Shown here one piece after another: positions 35,106 to 46,428 of a stretch of 64,000 nt of DNA. Origin of the DNA: Turbatrix aceti (taxonomy: Eukaryota > Nematoda > Chromadorea > Rhabditida > Panagrolaimidae); NCBI GenBank assembly GCA_963969345.1, contig OZ017770.1, forward strand, positions 6,705,246 to 6,769,245. Reading direction: 5' to 3'. The notes below the pieces were generated by a model. It saw only the letters and a list, made by a program, of their open reading frames with translations, had not been told where the DNA came from and ran no database searches. How positions within the stretch are numbered: the first letter of the stretch is position 1; each line of letters begins with the position of its first letter. The translations under genes were made by a program, and so were the position numbers.

Positions 35106-37761
35106 TAAAAAATAACAACGCAATAATTATTAAATGATTTTGTTGTTGGCATTGCTTTCGATAGAAATGACTAACGCCTACCATTTCCAGACAAATTATC
35201 AATTCAAAAATCAGCAGTCACTGCGCTTCCGGATAGGAAAAACAAGGAAAACAACTTTTGACCTCAACAAGTTTATAAGATGCGACTTTTTTACGGAAGT
35301 TGAATTAATTTGAAATAAAAAGCAAAGTTTAAGAATGAATATTTATTTATGAGGGAAACCAAGCTATTCCCAAATATAATATGAATTCTTATCCGGTTAA
35401 CCAAATAAAAAAACATCTGCATCCCATAACAGTGTAGGGGGTTGGCAGACTTCACACCAGCTCGTTGACAACAATCAGGAGTCACTTCAAGTCACAGCTT
35501 TTTTTTAGTATTTGCAAAAAGAAGAAAGGGTCTTTTGCGTTCAGTGAAACCCCCCAAATACTACAAACTTTCATCCGAGTCCCTCCTTCCAGAGATTTCT
35601 TATCACTAAAATAAACAGTGAAAAAATTTGTAAGCAATGCGTATACGGAAAAAAAAAAGGAAGAACAATAAAAAACGACACAAAAAGCGCCCAGGGTGTA
35701 AAAACTATCATGAAGAAGCCTAAAGCACTTCAACTCGTGTTATTTGTTTTCTTTTGAGGCAAAATTGAAGCAACCGCAATTTATTAGGCATATATATCAT
35801 TTAATGATGCGAGTGCAACACATTCATACGATCCAGATGTTGACTTAGTTAATTACGATAATAAAAGTACATTGTCTGACCATTTTATTGTTATGTGACC
35901 TATAACAGATTACTAGTTTGATTGGAGTAAAAGCTTTATTCAAAAAGACAAAAAATAGCATTTGAAAGTTAATAGTAAATGATGTTGATTCCTAGGAAAT
36001 AGGAACCAAACAACACAATTTAAAGTCAAAATTAAACCGTTTGGCATACGGTATCGTACTTGTTTGTGTTTTGATGGTCTTCAAAGGCTTCCCCCAAATT
36101 TGTTGTTTTTCAAAATGAAAGACACAAACTTTTTTAAAAAACAGAGCACGCTTGTTTTTGAACTTTATACCACCCAAGGCATAACACAATTATAAAAATG
36201 CTTGTAATAAGTTCAAAAAAATAATTAGAGACATGACTTGATTTGAAATCATGCTATTTTTTAATACATATGAGTAAGCTAATTTCCGCCCGGATAGTGT
36301 CATCAAAAATTTTATCGCAAAAGAGATGTATAAATATGTAAGGAATAGATTTTACAATGTTCTATCATTTTTGAGCATCGGTCAAAACGTGCGAATCATG
36401 GGAAAAAGGAAGAGAAACCAAAGGACATCGGAAAAGTTATCGTTTGGAAGAGAATACAAAAAAAATAGACAAAAATACTGCTCGCTTAAAAATGGCGATG
36501 AAATGCAAAGTGATTCACATAAGTGGCAAAGATCTTAGTGCAACGAAAATAATGAATAATAATTCTACGGAATCACAAATATGTGATGCCGTGCGCAAAA
36601 CAAAGCGGCTAGACTGACACTTTTTTTTCTGAGATTTTTGAGGAAGCCAAAAGAATGGAACGAAAATAAGCTGGGAATCCGTTTTTATTATGATGCGATA
36701 ATGAAACACGATGAGTAATTGGCTAGCGGGTTTAACGGAATTCCGCGCTTTTTAGAGGGGTCGGCATGAACGCATCTTCTTCCTCTGCCAAGAGTCACGG
36801 GTCTCACCAAATGCGGTTGAGAGTCTAAAGGCGGTCGTGCATTTGGAAATTTCATGCAATGTGAGGATAAAATCTTCGGTTTGGTGCTATTTGTATTAAC
36901 TGCTTACGCAGGTCGGATGAGGTGTGCACCAAAATCGCGTAACCTATCCTACCGATTATCCCCGAAAAAATGTGTCTGCTCGAGGTACACCCTAAATTGC
37001 CATGCAAAGCTAAACTAAAGCTAAGACTAGGCTCGTCATACAAAATTTCGTACATTTTTTACTTCTCCTGGAATAGTCCGGCGGGAGTATTTTCAGCTTT
37101 TGAGGGGGGTTATAAGAGGACAAAGGCATAGTGTGTCAAAAAGGATGACTTCCGACAATGTCTGCAAAGTGCGTAAGATGAAACACTGTTAAAAACAGGT
37201 AATCTTATTTATTTTTACTCAATTGTCCAGCGCTAATACCTTTAGCTAAGCCCCACGTCAATCAACGTAGAACGGCGTTTGCCTTTTGGAATGAACTTTC
37301 TTTGCGTAATGTTATTGTAGTTGGATAAGAATAAGCCAAACGAATAAATCCGGGGTAATATAAATATTAAGCTTTTTTTGCGGTTATTTAAAAGGAAACA
37401 TTTTGAAAGCTCACGATTTCTGAGACCGACATATGTTTTGAAACGGAACATTGTTTGCGAAAAACAATTTAAAAAATCATGTACTTAATTATTTAGTTAT
37501 CATAGCATCGGAGGTATGACGCACTTTCATTGTTTTAAAACATGCTAAAAAACGACTGTTCCGGGTTTTAATTTTGCAGCCCACGGACTAAATAAAAAAA
37601 ACATGGGACAACATGCGTATAAGAGCGTGCAAGCATGCCGATGTAGAGTTTTTTTTATTTTGGCTGGTCACTAAATATATAAACGACGTTCAGGCATCCA
37701 TACTTAAGCACAAAAAAACATGGTTAACAACAAAAATATGGTGGGACTAAGGAGATAAAGG
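35106..37761. other. Intergenic stretch, one small ORF candidate
   Basis: AT-rich sequence between the LINE and the end of the LDLa/EGF gene. Apart from a 67-codon minus-strand frame (36852-37055, listed separately) no supported gene is seen. A minus-strand AATAAA (TTTATT at 37654-37659) is a possible poly(A) signal for the gene to the right. Confidence 0.4.
36852..37055 (-). CDS. Small ORF, unrecognised
   Basis: A single-exon frame of 67 codons starts at an ATG preceded by an in-frame TAA and an A-rich context. The peptide (MYEILYDEPSLSFSLALHGN at its start) has a mixed, protein-like composition with one mildly hydrophobic stretch. No family is recognised. It could be a small gene, a terminal exon or chance. 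Confidence 0.25.
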   Translation of the reverse strand: MYEILYDEPSLSFSLALHGNLGCTSSRHIFSGIIGRIGYAILVHTSSDLRKQLIQIAPNRRFYPHIA

Positions 37762-40700
37762 TCAATCAAAATCAAAATTAGTTACAGTCGTAACAACGTC
37801 GTCGGTATCCACGTCGACGAACCGCAGGATGGGTGACAGCAAAGACTGGGGCTGAACAGAGGATATGGCCAGATTACCACTGGAACGACTTAAAACCTGC
37901 TTGGAAGCAGATGCATAGGGCAAGTTTGCGACGCTTTGAGTACGGCGTTCCGCCAAGCCTATGTAAGATCCCGAGCGCTCGATGTTCCAATTCAAAGGAA
38001 TGTTTTTCAATTCACCCTCGTGTAGTATACTTGAATTCCAGGGGGGTCGAGTTTGAAAACTTGTTGAGGAAATGTCTCGGATTTTATGACTACTGGACTC
38101 TTGAGTACGCTTGAATTCATACACCAATGTCTGTCCTTTAGCCCCAGTTCGCATAGTTCTTCCGGCTTTGCGGACAAAGTTTTTGTTTTTTAAATTGGTA
38201 GACGTCATATTGATGGTTTTTAGCCACGCGTCATCTGCGGGAGCAGGTCCCGGGGGGTTAAGGTCGAGATCAACGTCTATTCGAGGTAGTGTGTCGTGTT
38301 GTGACGACTCTGGTGGTAGGAAAGAAAAGTCATCCATCCAAATGGAGTCCGAAACACAACTGTGCTTTCGGTGTTCTTTAATTTGAGGGTTCCTGCAGGA
38401 AACGGGTGCCGACCGAATTGATGGCAGAGACAATCGTGGCAGCTTTGTGGTAAAAAACCCGTGCTCTCGAAGATCTTCTATGGAACCAGGAACCACATAT
38501 GGCCCGGGGAGGTCTAGATCGAGATCTCCAATGACGTAATCGGGTTCGTTGGGGTGTAATAACAGGGAAGCCGGGCAAACAGGCGATTGCGGGTCAACAA
38601 GCATTGGCAGCCGTGAAGACCGTCGACTGCTTGTCAGCGGGGATTTTGAAGCCGAACTTCTGGCTGGGGATCCTCTTTCTTCGAGACTTGGCAGAGTCAA
38701 AGCTTCACATTCCACGTCTAACAAACTCCTGGTTGGTAAATCGACGTCGGATTCTATCGGGCCATGCTCGCAAATGTTGACTACAAATTCGTCTTTGCTG
38801 TCGGTGGTTGTGTCGTCACTTTCGGGAATTTTGGAGAGCTGTTTGGGCAGCAATGGCCGTGATGATCTTTTTTGCGACATTGACCTTTGTTTAATTGGTT
38901 CTTGTTTTCGACGTGGTATTTCTATTTTTGGCAACTTTTGATTAAAGTCTGCCTTAGTCTGCTTTTTTTCCGGCGGGGAGGCAGTGGTCGATGGCTTTTT
39001 GTGAATTGCAGGTAGTGTCTGAATCGTTTTCGGCGCACCCGATGGACTAGCCCGAGTGCTCGTTGGTTTGGCCCTTTTGTCCACTTCATGCTTAGGCTTG
39101 GTTTTAATTTGAGAGAACTTCACTTCTTGCACGTTCTTTTTAGGCGCGTTCTCTGTACCGGACGTTACCGTTCGTGAATTACGACTTTCGCGGCTCCCTT
39201 GCTTGCTTTTACGGGTGTCTGATAAACGATCTTGCCTGACGCTGTCAAATTTTGGAACAGCGGGTTTTCGGGGCAAGGTTGATGAAGAACTTGAGGAACG
39301 CTTTGAACCACTCGTTTTCCTTGATGTGCTTGGTACAACAAATACGTCTGCCTTGCCATCGGCAGTTGATTCATCTTTCTTGGTCGCTTCCTGTCCGACG
39401 CGTTCTTGGTTGACAGCATTGCCAGGCTCCTCGGATAAAGGGAGTGGTTTTTTGTTAGCTTCCTCTCTTGGCACGTCGTCAGATGCAGTTGGAAGCTCCT
39501 CAACCGGTTTTGAACTCGACCGAGTTGCTGTTTGCAAGCGCTCAGGAGCTATTTTTGATACAGCCGGTATCGCGACTTCGTGCTCCATTTCATTTTGCTT
39601 AACTCGTTTTAAAACGTCCGATACAGTAGCTACTGCTACTTGATTTATTTCTGGTGTTGAAGGCATTAGTGGCAGGATTACGGTATCAGGGGTGGGTTTG
39701 TCTTGAAGTTCTTCTGATTGGACAGCACTTTTTACGCTTTTGACGCTTTCAACGGTTGCAACAGTTGCCAGCGACGTTTCCGAAGTAGCAGATTTTGGAG
39801 GAATTGACGTATCTGGCAATTCTTCTATTTTTTGGCTCTCATACTCAATCAGGGTCGGCGCTGGTTGCAGGGGAGCCAGTACCACAGCCTCTGAGTGCAC
39901 AACATCCACAGGTCCTGTTTTTTCCGCAATTTCGTTGAACTCAATCATGCTCGGTAAACTATGAACCGTGGACAAAACTTTCTCTTTCACCTGTCGTTGA
40001 TTGATAAGTTGTTGCAAACTAATAACACTATGACGCCCTGAAAATATTTGTTTGTACAAACACGTGCAATGATAAAAATAATATTACTTTGGTCATGACC
40101 GGTTGCAATGTATTGACGACCTAGAATTTGATACGAATCCCAAATAGTCGGTGTCGCCTCTCCAGAGTCATCAGACGATGGGCTTTGAACTTCCGGTTCG
40201 ACTTTAATTGCGTCAACATTCTTGATTACTTCTTTTTCAAGACGCAGTTTGCGCGGTTCTCTCATGACCGCAAATAATGGATCCTGCAAGTGATTGCGTA
40301 CACAAATAATGCATCATTATTAAAAGCGTTACGTACATTTGGTTGATACTTGGCTTCCGCTTGGGAAATGATCGGCAAACTGATTGTTTCAATTTTTTCT
40401 ACAAATTGTTCCGGATGCTTTATGCCTATCTCAGTTTGTGAGCCGGTCCGAAAAGCAGCGCTGGAAGGCGCTGCGACAGGCGGCTCGACTCCGGCATCGT
40501 GAACATCTTTGCCATCGTCGGTCCCCATTATGTGAAACTCGTCCGGTGTCACCAATTTGGCAGTCAAGTGTTTTGCTTGGGGTTGACCAATTATAGGCTT
40601 GAGAGGTTCAATTTTGACGGGCGCTTCGATTTCCGTAGTGGCCGTTCGTCGACCGCTTTCAAGACTCGCTTCCGATGGTTTTGATCTTTTTAGCGAGTAT

Positions 40701-43700
40701 TTTTCAGAGATCTTGCGGAACGCTTGATAGTTGGTTTGCATGCAATACTTCCAAAATAGATATCCAAAGAGACACGCTGCCAGCAGTAAAAGCAGGAGCA
40801 GCAATATCCAAAATAAAATGCAAACCCCCAATACTTTTGTGCATCTAAATCAAATCATCAATGTTGTTAATCTATGCACGTTCAACATTCAACTTACTGG
40901 TTTGCAATGACAACACCTTCACAAACCCGACCATGAAGATTTGACAAATCGGAAGTTCCCGGCAAACACTCGCATTGGTACCGTAGACCAGTTGGTATGC
41001 ATTGCGCTTTTTCGTCGCAGTCGTTCAGATCAAAGCTATAACACGCTGCGTCTTTTAGTTCTGAAACAAGTAAAATTTATCAGCTGTGAATTACTGCAAA
41101 CTCACCAGAGACGGAGACTTTGATATCGTTAACTTCCGGGGTTTGGGAAGCATTCTTATTTGCAAACTCGGAAAAGTCATCGATGGCGCAGTCGTCGCAA
41201 ACGGCGTTGACAACTACAAGATTGTCATCGGTAGATCTGATGCAATGCGGGTGATTGAGCAGTGCGCCAAGCTGAAACACAAATCAACACCAATAAAAAA
41301 ATTTGTGTGTGCAAACCTTCCAAGCGATTATTTTGTACTCGATATCGCTGTTCATTTTATGGCCGCAAACAGAGTCTAAGGAAACTTGGAACGTTGAAAT
41401 TTCGGCTTTTACACAGTATCCAGAAATGTTTTTCATTTCACCTGGCGGGCATGGACATTCCGAATTTGGCAAAATTTGAGGTGCTAGTTTTTCGATTTTC
41501 TGAGAACAATTTGAATTTTGGGTATCTGAGAAATCTGGCGGAAGCAAAAAAGGTTTCAGAAAAATGGACGGATTTGCTTCAATTTCGAACGGTGTGGTAG
41601 TCTCTGGAGTGCCTGCATCTGTAGTTGCGACCTCGGTTTGATCAGTTTCAATTGGTATTTTGCCTTTCGTGTTTTCAAGAGGTGTTTCTTCCCAGTGAAC
41701 CGTGATAGCAGGTGTCGTCGCTATTTCCAGTGTTTCCGATCTTTGATCAGCCGTTGTAGGGGGTTCTCTGGTGGTTATGACAACATTTTGTTCAGTCGCA
41801 AAGGTAGGCGGTGTTACAGGATAATCAGCTCTACTCTGTGATTCGACAAAGATGTCCGGAACAGATGACGAAATTGGAATTGGTATCGGTGTCGCAACTT
41901 GCTCCGTCGTTTGTATCAACGGAGTGTTCATATCGATTGGAACAATCCATTGATCCGTTGTAGGCGTGACCGGTGTAGTGCTTTGTAATGTATCAGGAAA
42001 GTTTTGTTGTTCTTCGGGAATGAATGCGCGGTTATCACTTTCGGGTATCCATGATTCTGATAAGACGTATTGGGTTGTTTTACTTTCGTAATCGTATTTT
42101 TCTGTCGTTATTTGCGTGGTTTGAAAAACTCTTTGCGTCGTTGTTATGCGTTCCCATGGAAAAAAAGGACTCCTCGTAGGCTGGCTATTGGGCAAAGCAA
42201 AGGGTGACCTTGTCGCGGCTTCTGCTACAGATAATTGCTGAGTTTGCGGAGTGGTCAATACTGGTAGTGCCCATTGTGGTGGAAACGTGCTTTTTTCGGG
42301 AACCCATTGTATTGGCTTGACCGGCGGCATTGGGGTCCACGGAAACGGCATGGACCACGACGGCAGAGGTGGGGGTGCCGCAGGGGGTGATAATGTAAAA
42401 AACCATTGCGTAGGTGTCGTTGGCTGTGCTACGCTTGGTCTAACGTTGTCGGGAACAACGGGGATTATTACCTCTGGAAACCAGTAGTCTGGCTCGTACT
42501 TATTTGTTGTTGTCATCCTGGGTTGAGGAACCTGAGTAGGCAAATTAGACCAAAACTGTTGACTGGTGGAAGGTTGGATTGTAGTCCCCGGCCGATTATT
42601 ACTACCTCCAAAGTTGTTATACGGTTCTCCAAACAAATCTAGGCTGCTGGGTGTTGTGCTAAAAAATCCAAGTTTTATAAAAAATTATAAAGAAAAAAAA
42701 CGTACAATTGGTAACCCATTTTAAGATCTGAGAAAGCAGGTGGCGTTGAAATGCGATCTACGGTAAGTGGAGCTTCTGAAGGTACATCAAATGGATTTGA
42801 CGGAGTGTTGACCTTCGGATAGACCAAGGAAATCGATCCAAATCCGTCATAGGCGTTTACCGGTAAACTTGGATTAGCTACCGGTTTTGAAAAAGTTGAA
42901 TCCACGGGTTTTGATTGCGGGATAAACGGAGCTGGTATTGTTTTTGGACTGCCAGGAAAGACGGCTGCATCTGACGTCCAGGGACTCCCTTCTCCACCAA
43001 TTGTTTGGACGTTAAAGAAGTCGTCCAATATTGAGGTAGCAGGCTGGTTGGCAATGAGCTTTTGATTGGCATCATCGGGAGTCATCGCAGTCGCCGTTTC
43101 TACGATCGGGGCAGCCGTAAACATGCATGATGTCACCAGTCTTACGTACTCCTCGTCTTCGTCGCTGCCATCGTAGCAGTCTTTTTCCCCGTTTATAAGC
43201 CATTTTCTGAGCACACATTCACCGTATCCTTTGCATGGCAAGGCATCTTCGAATTCACAAAGCTTAGTTTCTATAATACAAAAAGTTTGACGTCTATTTT
43301 CGTCTGTTGTCTGCCCAACTTACTTAAATAAGGACAAAAATTAGGCAATTTAGTCAAGTTACCGCAATTTGGATTTGGAAGACATTCACCAAGGTCTTCT
43401 AATTTCACGCAAATTGTCCCGCATTTAAGTTGACCGATAAAACAAACTAAAACAAAAGAGTTTCTCATTATTAGTTATAAAATTAGAACCAACATTCATC
43501 GCTTGCGTCAAGGCAATCGACCCGTCCATCTCGAAATTTGCTGAATGGGATGCATTTGCTACCAAATCCACAGTCGAATTCGCCCTGTCTGCATTTGCCA
43601 GGAAGACGTTGGCTCACAGCTAGAATACAAATAATTGCAAAACTTTCAACAAATATATCTCACCTTCATAGCTGGGCCATTGAGCGTCGCTAACAACAGC

Positions 43701-43790
43701 CCAACATGCAACGAATAAAATGCGTAAGACACTGAGGTTCAGACAATTAGAAAAAATGCTCCAAAAAGCGTTCAAAAGTCGACGGCGCAT
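37762..43790 (-). CDS. LDLa/EGF single-pass membrane protein with long cytoplasmic tail
   Basis: Ten minus-strand exons join in phase: 43790-43664, 43619-43494, 43446-43324, 43270-42706, 42658-41317, 41271-41106, 41060-40898, 40844-40337, 40283-40088 and 40037-37762, giving about 1863 aa. A hydrophobic N-terminal signal is followed by an LDLa-like module (FDCGFGSKC, VDCLDASDE), a six-cysteine linker and a second LDLa-like module (ALPCKGYGECV, KDCYDGSDEDEEY). A long Thr/Pro-rich stalk comes next, then a Cys-containing globular region, an EGF-like module (about residues 817-870), one TM helix (about 873-895) and a tail of some 970 residues. The tail is rich in Ser, Lys and Pro and has acidic patches. 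The layout suggests an apical or matrix-anchoring surface protein or a receptor, with the tail binding cytoskeletal or signalling partners; both are inferences. Both LDLa modules lack the usual Cys of the CDG segment. I do not assign an orthologue. Confidence 0.78.
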
Positions 43791-43954
43791 GCAGTATTAC
43801 GGAATTCATACAATACCATAGAAAAAGTCGACGGCATGATCTATAAACAACAGAGCACTAAAAGAACGCTTGTACGATAAAAAAAACAAGCGTAAGGGTT
43901 AAGTGTTATTCGTAAACGGCATCAAATTCAAAAACAAGTATACATGATTGACGG

Positions 43955-44308
43955 TCAACGCCGGATTTTAGTTGCAAGAATTTCAACATATTTGCCGTCT
44001 GGTGAAAAGTGGTTTTTCTTCTGCTTGAAAGATGACTGACCCATTGTGATATGTACAGCAGGGACCTTTGGGCAACGTTTGACAGGAACAACTTTGGGCA
44101 TATTCATCCGTTGACAATAGGCACAGAAAATGTCTCATGAGTCTTAAAAAGCGATTTTCTGCTGTCCACTCTTGACCGTTTCCGTTTTGCGACGGCATGT
44201 GTGCACGGTTCCTTTAAATAACCCTATTTCGGCAGGGCATTTGGCAGAGACATCCAAATCGTTCAACTGTGTACAAATTATATAGCTCGTTGCATTATCA
44301 ACTGTCAA
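43955..44308 (-). CDS. Cryptic small cysteine-rich gene, partial
   Basis: Two minus-strand blocks look coding although neither needs an ATG. Block 1 follows an acceptor (TTTTCGGCGAACAG) and starts at 44308. It reads LTVDNATSYIICTQLNDLDV and continues with SAKCPAEIGLFKGTVHTC. Block 2 (44133-43955) reads IFCAYCQRMNMPKVVPVKRC, continues with a beta-strand-like pattern (SPDGKYVEILATKIRR) and ends at TGA. They join in phase if a very short intron (about 44169-44134, 36 nt) is removed; otherwise a frameshift separates them. The N-x-T site and paired cysteines suggest a secreted domain. The 5' end was not found; a possible upstream exon lies near 44490. The family is not recognised. Confidence 0.45.
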
Positions 44309-45047
44309 CTGTTCGCCGAAAACAACAAGAAATGAAAAACCATTGGAAATTGCAGGGAAAAGGCGAATTGGTTTGTGTTGAAAGTTTCATGCACTGGGTA
44401 CTATCATACTGTCTCTTTTTCTGAACATTCGGTAAACAGAAGTTTAGTTCTTGCGTATGACATCTTTTTACTTTTAAATGCTGGACGTCATCATGCCTGT
44501 GAGAAAATACGTGACGTACAAAAAACAAAAGTCGTCGTAAGATGCTTCTATGGTGGCGTTTGGTACCTTGTTTTTTTTCAAGCCTACACAAAATACTGAT
44601 TTGATTTGTAAATCGCATGGGAAATCGGCAAGATGAAAAATTCTATTTCAAGAAGCCCGAAGCTATACACATTTCACACAAGTTTTGAAGACAAGTATTA
44701 CAGCATGTGAACGTGTGGCTCAATAATGATGAATTATTTAAACGGGTTGATGTACTATTTTGAGCGTAATAGGGGTTCTGATACCTCGAGCATTATCACC
44801 CATTGTCGGGCTTGTTATCCTATTGCAACCCTTGTTACGACAGAATACCACAGTGCATCTATTTTATTTCAGCCGTGTTTGTGAAATACACGTATGTGCG
44901 ACGCAAAAGAAAAACAATGTAAATCACAGACAATGTTGGTTACATTAAAGCAAACGATTAATCAAGTTCATAGTTCAATGATAAAAGTTTGTTAATAAAA
45001 ACATATTTCAATTAATCTGAAGGTTATTGTGAAGAAAAAAGTGTCGT
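44309..45047. other. Spacer, possible upstream exons of the cryptic gene
   Basis: A good minus-strand acceptor (TATTTTCTCACAG) near 44500 opens a short frame beginning HDDVQHLK that could splice in phase to 44308. This is unproven. Nothing else is seen. Confidence 0.3.
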
Positions 45048-45523
45048 TCAGTTGTTGCCCGGTCGTCCGAATCCAGTGTTTCTCAGAATCTCGCGAAGAC
45101 TTGGTCTCTCTGAACGAACGTTGTAAGCAGATCCGTTTTCGTCGAAGAAAAGACTCGATGGCTTGCTGTAGCTGCGAGGCCAAATAAGTTCGCCCCCAAC
45201 CGAGCCAATAGGCCTGATAAATTGGTTTGCAAAAGTCTCATCCACGTGTCGTTCGCGTTCCAATAAACGCTTGTAGACGTCTTCGACTGAGATGCCTGGT
45301 TAATGAAAAAAAGTAAATGCATTATTTATTTATCAAAGTACAAAACGCCCAGTGTTCCTTGTTACGTGACTGATTAATTATAAAAAATTAATTTTTCTTT
45401 TTGTCATAAATTAATAATTTGCGTAACATCCTGAACGGGGTATTACCCCCCGATACAGCGTGACTTACCATGGACAATCACAACGATGAAAATCAGTAGA
45501 TCAAAGATTATCATAATATTCAT
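45048..45523 (-). CDS. Small secreted peptide precursor, unrecognised
   Basis: Two exons (45523-45469 and 45295-45048) join in phase to give exactly 100 aa. Exon 1 encodes a textbook signal peptide (MNIMIIFDLLIFIVVIVHG). The mature part is hydrophilic, has no cysteine and contains a KR site and several R-x-x-R-like sites. It ends in LREILRNTGFGRPGNN. The size, the signal peptide at an exon border and the basic cleavage sites fit a neuropeptide-like or small matrix protein precursor. I do not recognise the family. A function in signalling is inference only. Confidence 0.6.
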
Positions 45524-46428
45524 GTTTTGGCCGGTCGAGAAAAGTGTAATTTGCAAGCGGAAGTTGATGTCACCAGCAGAGGACTAAGAGGTGATGCGGA
45601 TAAGAGATATCAAGAAACAGATACCAGCGATAATTTACATATCAGAAAATCAATGGAGAAGAAAGCTTTTATACTACTCGCGCACGGTGAAGAAAAGGCG
45701 TAGTAAAAACCCCTACGCAGTTGTTAACGTTTTTATTTAGTTAGAAAAAAAAGCCATAACAGTAGAACCAGGGAGGCGACGTCGTTCAGGGTAAAATTGG
45801 TTCGCATATTGTCCATAAGGTACACGCAACCGTACGCACACACGTCGGATGTACTAAAAAATATAATTGAAGCAAAGACAATTTTTGGATCGAAATAAAT
45901 TATTTTTCTTCAAAAAAATGTATAATTAATCTTTGAGGGCGTTCCGCATGTTCATCGCATCCGAGCCCTATTTGTTGTTCAATAAAAAAAAGCAAACAAG
46001 TATTCTTTTTCCTGAAAAGGGGTAAAAGACCTCTTTCCAGTGCAAAATAATGTCTGATTATTTATTATTATTATTGCGTGAACTGCTAGTATGAATTTCT
46101 CAGACTCGACGAAAAAACAATGGTAAAATTATTTCGCTTATTTTTTTGCGTAGAAAAAATGAATTGACGATAGCTTTGCATTATTTTTTGCTTCTTCGAT
46201 CTAACGTCAGGAATTTTGTGAAATTCAAGCTAACGTTAACGAATAGAGATAGAAACTACGACAGTCTACATCTTTTTCCTTGCTCCATACTAATTGGTGT
46301 CGTTATGCTCATGTACGAGTAAGTAGCTAAGACTCTGGCAGACGACGGTTAATGCCTTGTTACTATCAAATCATCAGACATCTTGTTTGTCAGAGCTTGT
46401 GGATATTTATTTTTATTTGGCGACGACG
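45524..46428. other. Divergent intergenic region
   Basis: Lies between the starts of the minus-strand secreted-peptide gene and the plus-strand sex-peptide-receptor-like gene, so it should hold both promoters. It is AT-rich with homopolymer runs, and no motif was identified with confidence. Confidence 0.5.
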
